From the NCBI GenBank assembly GCA_029857655.1, contig JAOUGR010000090.1:1-7540 (forward strand): a stretch of 7,540 nt of DNA, read 5' to 3'. This DNA is from Gammaproteobacteria bacterium (lineage in GTDB: Bacteria > Pseudomonadota > Gammaproteobacteria > Steroidobacterales > Steroidobacteraceae). Positions 1-7,540 of the stretch are shown one piece after another. Made by a program: the position numbers and the translations under genes. Each line of letters opens with the position of its first letter. The first letter of the stretch is position 1. The notes below the pieces were generated by a model. It saw nothing but the letters and a program-made list of their open reading frames with translations. It was not told where the DNA came from and did not search any database.

Positions 1-234
1 GAGAAGGAAGCGAGTGCGATCCTGCGCCGTGTCGAGGAGGGCGTCGAGAAGCCGAAGCCAAAGGTGTTGTTCGAGCCTGGCGAGATGGTGCGCGTGACCG
101 ACGGCCCGTTCAACGATTTCACGGGCGTGGTCGAGTCTGCCAATTACGAGAAGAGCCGCCTGCAGGTCGCGGTTCAGATTCTTGGCCGGTCGACGCCGGT
201 CGAACTGGAATTCGGGCAGGTGGAAAAAGTCTGA
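1..234 (+). CDS. nusG: Transcription termination/antitermination factor NusG, C-terminal part (5' end outside window)
   Basis: This is the last 77 codons of NusG in frame 1, ending in TGA at 232–234. NusG binds the RNA polymerase clamp through its N-terminal domain. Its C-terminal KOW domain contacts either Rho or ribosomal protein S10 (NusE), linking transcription to termination or to translation. The visible part covers the linker (EKPKPK, residues 16–21 of the fragment) and the whole KOW domain. The stretches [18 protein letters not shown] and NYEKSRLQV, and the ending [10 protein letters not shown], match E. coli NusG almost residue for residue. The N-terminal polymerase-binding domain lies upstream of the window. 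rplK follows after 42 bases, the usual gene order. The spacer is too short to hold a separate rplK promoter comfortably, so nusG and rplK are probably co-transcribed (inference). Confidence 0.97.
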   Translation, partial: EKEASAILRRVEEGVEKPKPKVLFEPGEMVRVTDGPFNDFTGVVESANYEKSRLQVAVQILGRSTPVELEFGQVEKV

Positions 235-235
235 A

Positions 236-264
236 CCGGGGAGCCGCAAGGCGCTTGCACCCGG
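236..264 (+). promoter_or_regulatory. Two-part hairpin before rplK, candidate L1 autoregulatory site
   Basis: CCGGG (236–240) pairs with CCCGG (260–264). Inside it GCAAG (246–250) pairs with CTTGC (254–258) around a GCG loop. The two helices are separated by an asymmetric internal loop: GAGCC (241–245) on the 5' side against a single A (259). Ribosomal protein L1 is known to repress the L11–L1 mRNA by binding a site just upstream of the L11 start. That site mimics its 23S rRNA target, which is two helices flanking an asymmetric loop. The position 5 bases before the GAGGA ribosome binding site (269–273) fits. The GGAGCC stretch also resembles, from memory, part of the 23S L1 stalk. The pairing is seen directly; the L1 role is inferred. 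Confidence 0.5.
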
Positions 265-276
265 GAGTGAGGAACG

Positions 277-708
277 ATGGCAAAGAAAGTACAAGGCTAT
301 ATCAAGTTGCAGATTCCGGCGGGCGGGGCCAACCCGAGCCCGCCGGTGGGGCCCGCGCTCGGACAGCAGGGCGTCAACATCATGGAATTCTGCAAGCAGT
401 TCAATGCGGCGACGCAGAAAGAGGAGAAAGGCCTGCCGATCCCCGTGATCATCACGGTGTTCAGCGACCGCAGTTTCACGTTCGTGCTGAAGACGCCGCC
501 GGCTGCGGTGCTGATCCGCAAGGCGATCGGCATCGAGAAGGGTTCCGGCACGCCGAATACGAAGAAGGTCGGCAAGATTTCGCGCAGGCAGCTCGAAGAG
601 ATCGCCAAGACCAAGATGCCCGACCTGACCGCCGACGGTCTGGATGCAGCCGTGCGGACCATCGCCGGCAGCGCGCGCAGCATGGGCGTCGATGTGGAGG
701 GCGTCTGA
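277..708 (+). CDS. rplK: 50S ribosomal protein L11
   Basis: The protein has 143 residues, one more than the E. coli protein as I recall it. L11 binds the 23S rRNA GTPase-associated region (helices 43/44) and, with L10 and L12, forms the base of the stalk that recruits translation factors. It is also needed for RelA activation in the stringent response. The N-terminal domain carries the proline-rich segment [20 protein letters not shown] (residues 19–38), which includes the prolines implicated in thiostrepton action. The short linker is near residues 70–76. The C-terminal RNA-binding domain has GSGTPN (89–94), KVGKIS (97–102) and the ending GSARSMGV (131–138). The start is set by GAGGA (269–273), 3 bases before ATG 277, and by the family N-terminus MAKKVQ. 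The stop is 1 base before the rplA start, so rplK and rplA form one translational unit. Confidence 0.98.
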   Translation: MAKKVQGYIKLQIPAGGANPSPPVGPALGQQGVNIMEFCKQFNAATQKEEKGLPIPVIITVFSDRSFTFVLKTPPAAVLIRKAIGIEKGSGTPNTKKVGKISRRQLEEIAKTKMPDLTADGLDAAVRTIAGSARSMGVDVEGV

Positions 709-709
709 C

Positions 710-1405
710 ATGGCTACCTTATTCAAGCGCCAGAAGCCATGGAGCGAGCGATTGAAGCCCGGCCAGCTTTACCCGGTCGACCAGGCCGTGGAACTCGTCA
801 AGGAATTCGCCAATGCGAAATTCGACGAGGCCGTCGATGTCGCGATCAATCTCGGCATCGATCCTGCCAAGTCGGATCAGCAAGTGCGTGGCTCGACGGT
901 CATGCCGCATGGCACGGGCAAGAAGGTCCGCGTCGCGGTATTTACGCAGGGCAAGAATGTCGATGCGGCACGGGAGGCCGGCGCTGATGTCGTCGGTCTC
1001 GAGGACCTCGCGGAAAAGGTAAAGGCGGGCCAGATCGACTTCGACGTCGTCGTCGCGAGTCCGGATGCGATGCGCGTCGTCGGCCAGCTCGGCCAGATCC
1101 TGGGCCCGCGCGGACTGATGCCGAACCCGAAAGTCGGTACCGTGACGCCGGATGTTGCGAACGCCGTCCGCAATGCGAAATCAGGCCAGGTGCGGTATCG
1201 CTGCGACAAGGGCGGCATCGTTCATTGCACGATCGGCAAGGCCAGCTTCCAGCCGGCCGCGCTCAGGGAAAACCTGCTGGCGCTGCTGGCCGATCTGCAG
1301 AAGCACAAGCCGTCGACGTCGAAGGGCGTTTACGTGCAGCGCGTGACTGTGTCGTCGACGATGGGCCCCGGCGTCGCCGTGGACCGCTCGACACTGGGAA
1401 TCTGA
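710..1405 (+). CDS. rplA: 50S ribosomal protein L1
   Basis: The protein has 231 residues (E. coli about 234). L1 binds 23S helices 76–78 to form the mobile L1 stalk that helps eject deacylated tRNA from the E site. It also represses its own L11–L1 mRNA. Signatures include [18 protein letters not shown] (residues 47–64) with [17 protein letters not shown] after it, the hallmark [18 protein letters not shown] (130–147), and [10 protein letters not shown] (216–225). Domain I is built from both ends and domain II from the middle (about 68–159). The start at 710 is preferred over an in-frame ATG at 644. It has GGAGG at 696–700, 9 bases upstream, and gives the family-length N-terminus aligning with E. 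coli without gaps to residue 38. The first 20 residues ([15 protein letters not shown]) differ from the common AKLTKR form but keep the length. Translation is probably coupled to rplK. Confidence 0.98.
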   Translation: MATLFKRQKPWSERLKPGQLYPVDQAVELVKEFANAKFDEAVDVAINLGIDPAKSDQQVRGSTVMPHGTGKKVRVAVFTQGKNVDAAREAGADVVGLEDLAEKVKAGQIDFDVVVASPDAMRVVGQLGQILGPRGLMPNPKVGTVTPDVANAVRNAKSGQVRYRCDKGGIVHCTIGKASFQPAALRENLLALLADLQKHKPSTSKGVYVQRVTVSSTMGPGVAVDRSTLGI

Positions 1406-1419
1406 GGAGAAGATTTTTT

Positions 1420-1445
1420 CGGTGCCGGGCACGGGCCCGGGACCG
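1420..1445 (+). other. GC-rich hairpin at the start of the rplA–rplJ leader
   Basis: CGGT (1420–1423) pairs with ACCG (1442–1445). After a single G·G mismatch, CCGGGC (1425–1430) pairs with GCCCGG (1435–1440) around an ACGG loop. A run of six T (1414–1419) lies 5' of the stem, not 3'. It is therefore not a Rho-independent terminator on this strand, and on the other strand the run would read as A. Plausible roles are protection or processing of the rplA mRNA end, or part of the folded L10 leader. The function is unknown. Confidence 0.6.
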
Positions 1446-1450
1446 TGGGA

Positions 1451-1469
1451 CGGTGGCCGAAGGCCGCCG
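1451..1469 (+). other. Perfect-stem hairpin abutting the L10 leader core
   Basis: CGGTGGCC (1451–1458) pairs with GGCCGCCG (1462–1469), 8 pairs including one G·U, around a GAA triloop. It ends one base before the 5' strand of the L10-binding helix (1471–1476), so the two could stack coaxially. No T-run follows it, so termination is unlikely. It is probably a structural element of the L10 leader (inference). Confidence 0.6.
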
Positions 1470-1470
1470 G

Positions 1471-1527
1471 ACCATCGAAGACCGCAGGCGGGGTGATGGC
1501 CCCTTAATGGATGCCTGCGCAGATGGT
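1471..1527 (+). promoter_or_regulatory. L10 leader RNA (L10–L12 autoregulatory binding site)
   Basis: The element is recognisable by both sequence and fold. ACCATC (1471–1476) pairs with GATGGT (1522–1527). After an asymmetric internal loop (GAAGACC on the 5' side, GCA on the 3' side), GCAGGC (1484–1489) pairs with GCCTGC (1513–1518). GGGG (1490–1493) pairs with CCCC (1500–1503). The conserved unpaired TTAAT (1504–1508) and the 3' segment TGCGCAGATGGTG match what I recall of the L10 leader consensus, with its kink-turn-like internal loop. In E. coli the L10–(L12)4 complex binds this site when in excess over 23S rRNA and shuts down translation of rplJ and rplL from a distance. Here the core lies about 105 bases upstream of the rplJ ribosome binding site. 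Confidence 0.88.
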
Positions 1528-1566
1528 GGAAACCGAGTCAGTGTTCACTGGTGAAGGTTGCCATCA

Positions 1567-1586
1567 GCCGGTCGCAAGTGGCCGGC
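1567..1586 (+). other. Hairpin in the rplJ leader
   Basis: GCCGGTC (1567–1573) pairs with GGCCGGC (1580–1586), 7 pairs including one U·G, around a GCAAGT loop. It is one of two stable hairpins between the L10-binding core and the rplJ ribosome binding site. It is enclosed by a possible CCATC (1561–1565) to GATGG (1618–1622) closing helix, which would make a small multi-branched domain. Confidence 0.55.
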
Positions 1587-1595
1587 ACAGGGGTG

Positions 1596-1613
1596 GGCGC
1601 GCAGATGCGCGCC
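1596..1613 (+). other. Very stable GC hairpin 20 bases before the rplJ ribosome binding site
   Basis: GGCGCGC (1596–1602) pairs perfectly with GCGCGCC (1607–1613) around an AGAT loop. The flanks CACA (1586–1589) and TGTG (1614–1617) can add 4 more pairs across an internal bulge. No T-run follows, so it is not an intrinsic terminator. It probably organises the translation-control region of rplJ (inference). Confidence 0.6.
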
Positions 1614-1623
1614 TGTGGATGGT

Positions 1624-1639
1624 TCTTCTGCCAGGAGGA
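1624..1639 (+). promoter_or_regulatory. rplJ ribosome binding site, with possible local sequestration
   Basis: AGGAGG (1633–1638) is a near-perfect Shine–Dalgarno sequence 5 bases before ATG 1644 and fixes the rplJ start. The pyrimidine tract TCTTCT (1624–1629) can pair with GGAGGA (1634–1639), including two G·U pairs, around a GCCA loop. This would bury the site. The stem is weak, as expected for a switchable element, and its use in vivo is an inference. Confidence 0.6.
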
Positions 1640-1643
1640 TGGA

Positions 1644-2168
1644 ATGGCACTCAGGCTTGAAGACAAGCAGGCGATGGTGACCGAAGTGCAGGCCGTTGCG
1701 CGGACCGCGCATTCGGTCGTCGCAGCGGAATATCGTGGCCTGACGGTGTCGCAGATCACCGGATTGCGTGCGAAGGCGCGCCAGTCCGGCGTCTACATGC
1801 GCGTCGTCAAGAACACGCTGGCCCGCAAGGCGGTTGCCGGGACGCCGTACGAGTGCATCGCGGGAAGTCTCAAGGGACCGCTGATCCTCGCGTTTTCCAA
1901 GGAAGACCCGGGCGCCGCCGCTCGTGTCGTCAAGGAATTCGCCAGGACCAACGACAAGCTGGTTACGACCCTGGTTGCGCTCGGTGGGCGGATGTATCCC
2001 GCTGCCGATCTTGACCGGGTCGCGAGCCTGCCGACAAGGGGCCAGGCCCTCGCGATGATGCTCGGCGTGCTGAAGGCGCCGATCTCGAAACTGGTGCGCA
2101 CGCTGGTCGAGCCGCACGCGAAGCTGGTTCGCACCGTGGACGCGGTCAGGGCAACGAAGGCCGCGTGA
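1644..2168 (+). CDS. rplJ: 50S ribosomal protein L10
   Basis: The protein has 174 residues against about 165 in E. coli. L10 anchors L12 dimers to the ribosomal stalk, binds 23S rRNA beside L11, and with L12 represses this operon. The N-terminal globular domain carries LEDKQAMV (5–12), AEYRGLTVSQ (28–37), the RNA-binding stretch GVYMRVVKNTLARKAV (49–64), GPLILAFSKEDPGAAARVVKEFA (78–100) split over two conserved blocks, and SLPTRGQALA (128–137). The C-terminal helix that carries L12 contains KLVRT twice (149–153 and 160–164), joined by LVEPHA. This accounts for the extra length. The start at 1644 is chosen for its AGGAGG (1633–1638) and the family N-terminus MALxLxDKQ. An in-frame ATG at 1551 would translate the leader RNA. 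Expression is expected to be repressed through the L10 leader upstream. Confidence 0.98.
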   Translation: MALRLEDKQAMVTEVQAVARTAHSVVAAEYRGLTVSQITGLRAKARQSGVYMRVVKNTLARKAVAGTPYECIAGSLKGPLILAFSKEDPGAAARVVKEFARTNDKLVTTLVALGGRMYPAADLDRVASLPTRGQALAMMLGVLKAPISKLVRTLVEPHAKLVRTVDAVRATKAA

Positions 2169-2211
2169 CACCGGGCATCGCAAACTGATTCGGATTCAAT
2201 AACTATTTTCT

Positions 2212-2215
2212 GGAG
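2212..2215 (+). promoter_or_regulatory. Ribosome binding site deciding the rplL start
   Basis: GGAG at 2212–2215 (within GGAGAG) is spaced 8 bases from ATG 2224 but only 2 bases from the in-frame ATG 2218. The protein starting at 2224 (MAASKEQ) also aligns better with the L12 family N-terminus than MEMAASKEQ. Confidence 0.75.
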
Positions 2216-2223
2216 AGATGGAA

Positions 2224-2604
2224 ATGGCTGCTAGCAAGGAACAGATTCTCGAGTCGATCTCGAACATGACGATCATGGAAGTGGTCGACCTCGTGAAGAT
2301 GATGGAAGAGAAGTTCGGCGTCACTGCCGCAATGCCGGTCGCCGCTGCTGCGGCTGCTGCGGGCGCCGCCGCCCCGGCTGCCGAGGAGCAGACCGAGTTC
2401 AACGTGACCATGAAGGCCTACCCTGCCGAAAAGAAGGTCACGGTGATCAAGGTGATCCGCGAGATCACCGGGCTCGGGCTCAAGGAGGCGAAGGACCTCG
2501 TTGAGGGCGCACCTTCACTGGTCAAGGAATCCGTTTCGAAGGCGGATGCCGAGAAGATCAAGAAGCAGCTCGAGGACGTCGGCGCTACGGTCGAGGTCAA
2601 GTAA
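2224..2604 (+). CDS. rplL: 50S ribosomal protein L7/L12
   Basis: The protein has 126 residues (E. coli 121). L12 is the multicopy stalk protein that recruits and activates the GTPase factors EF-Tu, EF-G, IF2 and RF3. Residues 1–32 are the dimerisation and L10-binding domain ([20 protein letters not shown]). Residues about 35–56 form a flexible hinge very rich in alanine ([17 protein letters not shown]). Residues 57–126 are the globular factor-binding domain, with [20 protein letters not shown] (71–90) and the ending GATVEVK. The start is placed at ATG 2224. GGAG (2212–2215) lies 8 bases before it, whereas for the in-frame ATG at 2218 the same site would be only 2 bases away. The 55-base spacer after rplJ is AT-richer than its surroundings with no strong hairpin. 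It suits separate, efficient initiation, since L12 is needed in 4–6 copies per ribosome. Confidence 0.98.
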   Translation: MAASKEQILESISNMTIMEVVDLVKMMEEKFGVTAAMPVAAAAAAAGAAAPAAEEQTEFNVTMKAYPAEKKVTVIKVIREITGLGLKEAKDLVEGAPSLVKESVSKADAEKIKKQLEDVGATVEVK

Positions 2605-2635
2605 CGACCTCCATGCGAGGGCAAACGGCCCCGCA

Positions 2636-2651
2636 GTCCGCGCCACCGGAC
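2636..2651 (+). other. Small hairpin in the rplL–rpoB spacer
   Basis: GTCCG (2636–2640) pairs with CGGAC (2647–2651) around a CGCCAC loop. It is the first of three possible stems in this 135-base spacer. The equivalent E. coli spacer carries an attenuator and an RNase III processing site. This short stem alone is not a convincing RNase III substrate. Confidence 0.4.
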
Positions 2652-2660
2652 ATCACCGCA

Positions 2661-2716
2661 GCCTGCCCCCTGATGGGTGCAGGCCGCGCGGTGCTGGCCG
2701 GTGCGGCGGTTTTGTT
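2661..2716 (+). terminator. Candidate transcription attenuator between rplL and rpoB
   Basis: There are two overlapping GC-rich hairpins and a T-rich tract. In the first, GCCTGC (2661–2666) pairs with GCAGGC (2679–2684), and after a C·U mismatch CCC (2668–2670) pairs with GGG (2675–2677). In the second, GCCGCGC (2683–2689) pairs with GTGCGGC (2701–2707), with one G·U. It is followed after GG by TTTTGTT (2710–2716). The stems share bases 2683–2684, so they partly exclude each other. The T tract is interrupted, as expected for a leaky terminator. In E. coli an attenuator in this spacer lets only a minority of transcripts continue into rpoB, which sets the low polymerase-to-L12 ratio. Position and structure fit that role; strength is unknown. 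Confidence 0.55.
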
Positions 2717-2727
2717 CATTCATGAAT

Positions 2728-2734
2728 AGGGTGA
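2728..2734 (+). promoter_or_regulatory. Ribosome binding site deciding the rpoB start
   Basis: AGGGTGA (2728–2734) lies 5 bases before ATG 2740 and is a moderate match to the anti-Shine–Dalgarno sequence. It favours 2740 over the in-frame ATG codons at 2677 and 2722. Those lie within the attenuator region or have no purine-rich site upstream. Confidence 0.65.
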
Positions 2735-2739
2735 CCCCG

Positions 2740-7540
<4,801 letters not shown>

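Noticed and set aside
644..709. Upstream ATG extending L1 by 22 residues
   Set aside because: The extension lies in the rplK coding region, has no family similarity, and the ATG at 710 has GGAGG at the right distance.
1414..1419. Six-T run after the rplA stop as an intrinsic terminator
   Set aside because: The strong hairpin lies downstream of the T run, not upstream, and no adequate stem precedes it. On the other strand the run reads as A.
1551..1643. Upstream ATG extending L10 by 31 residues
   Set aside because: It would translate the regulatory leader. AGGAGG and the conserved N-terminus place the start at 1644.
1545..2183. Reverse-strand open frame of 212 codons opposite rplJ
   Set aside because: It is antisense to L10 and its leader, with no ribosome binding context or recognisable product.
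2677..2739. Upstream ATG codons extending RpoB (2677 and 2722)
   Set aside because: The extra residues have no counterpart in the family, and 2677 lies inside the attenuator hairpin. AGGGTGA favours 2740.

Overview
The window is a segment of the conserved bacterial nusG–rplKAJL–rpoBC cluster, all on the + strand: the end of nusG, then rplK (L11), rplA (L1), rplJ (L10), rplL (L7/L12), rpoB (RNA polymerase beta) and the start of rpoC (beta'). Both edge genes run off the window. No mobile element, CRISPR array, tRNA, rRNA or accessory gene is visible, and the long reverse-strand open frames are shadows of GC-rich coding sequence. I found no undescribed multi-gene system.

The DNA is GC-rich with strong G/C preference at third codon positions. 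The proteins are typical of Gammaproteobacteria. L10, L11, L1 and NusG track the E. coli family closely. RpoB shares several linker features with what I recall of Xanthomonas RpoB, such as a GG-P-K-L-K-G stretch and a YLDGL...W stretch in the second lineage-specific insertion. The source is probably a GC-rich gammaproteobacterium outside the enteric group, perhaps Xanthomonadales/Nevskiales-like. This placement is from memory, not from a tree.

Layout: nusG ends at 234. A 42-base spacer carries a two-part hairpin that is a candidate L1 repressor site just before the rplK ribosome binding site. rplK and rplA are separated by one base. A 238-base non-coding leader (1406–1643) separates rplA from rplJ. 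It holds several strong hairpins and a clear L10 leader RNA (core 1471–1527), the target through which the L10–L12 complex represses its own translation. rplJ and rplL are 55 bases apart. The 135-base rplL–rpoB spacer holds GC-rich hairpins followed by a T-rich tract, matching the expected attenuator that makes RNA polymerase genes less transcribed than L12. rpoB and rpoC are 4 bases apart.

Together the genes supply the L1 stalk, the L11/L10/L12 GTPase-associated stalk and the catalytic core of RNA polymerase. Two autogenous repression sites and an attenuator balance their output. The points most worth a second look are two charged substitutions in a normally near-invariant loop of RpoB beside the rifampicin region, two long linker insertions in RpoB, an L10 C-terminus with a duplicated KLVRT motif that may add an L12 docking site, and mutually exclusive pairings in the L10 leader that could form a switch.
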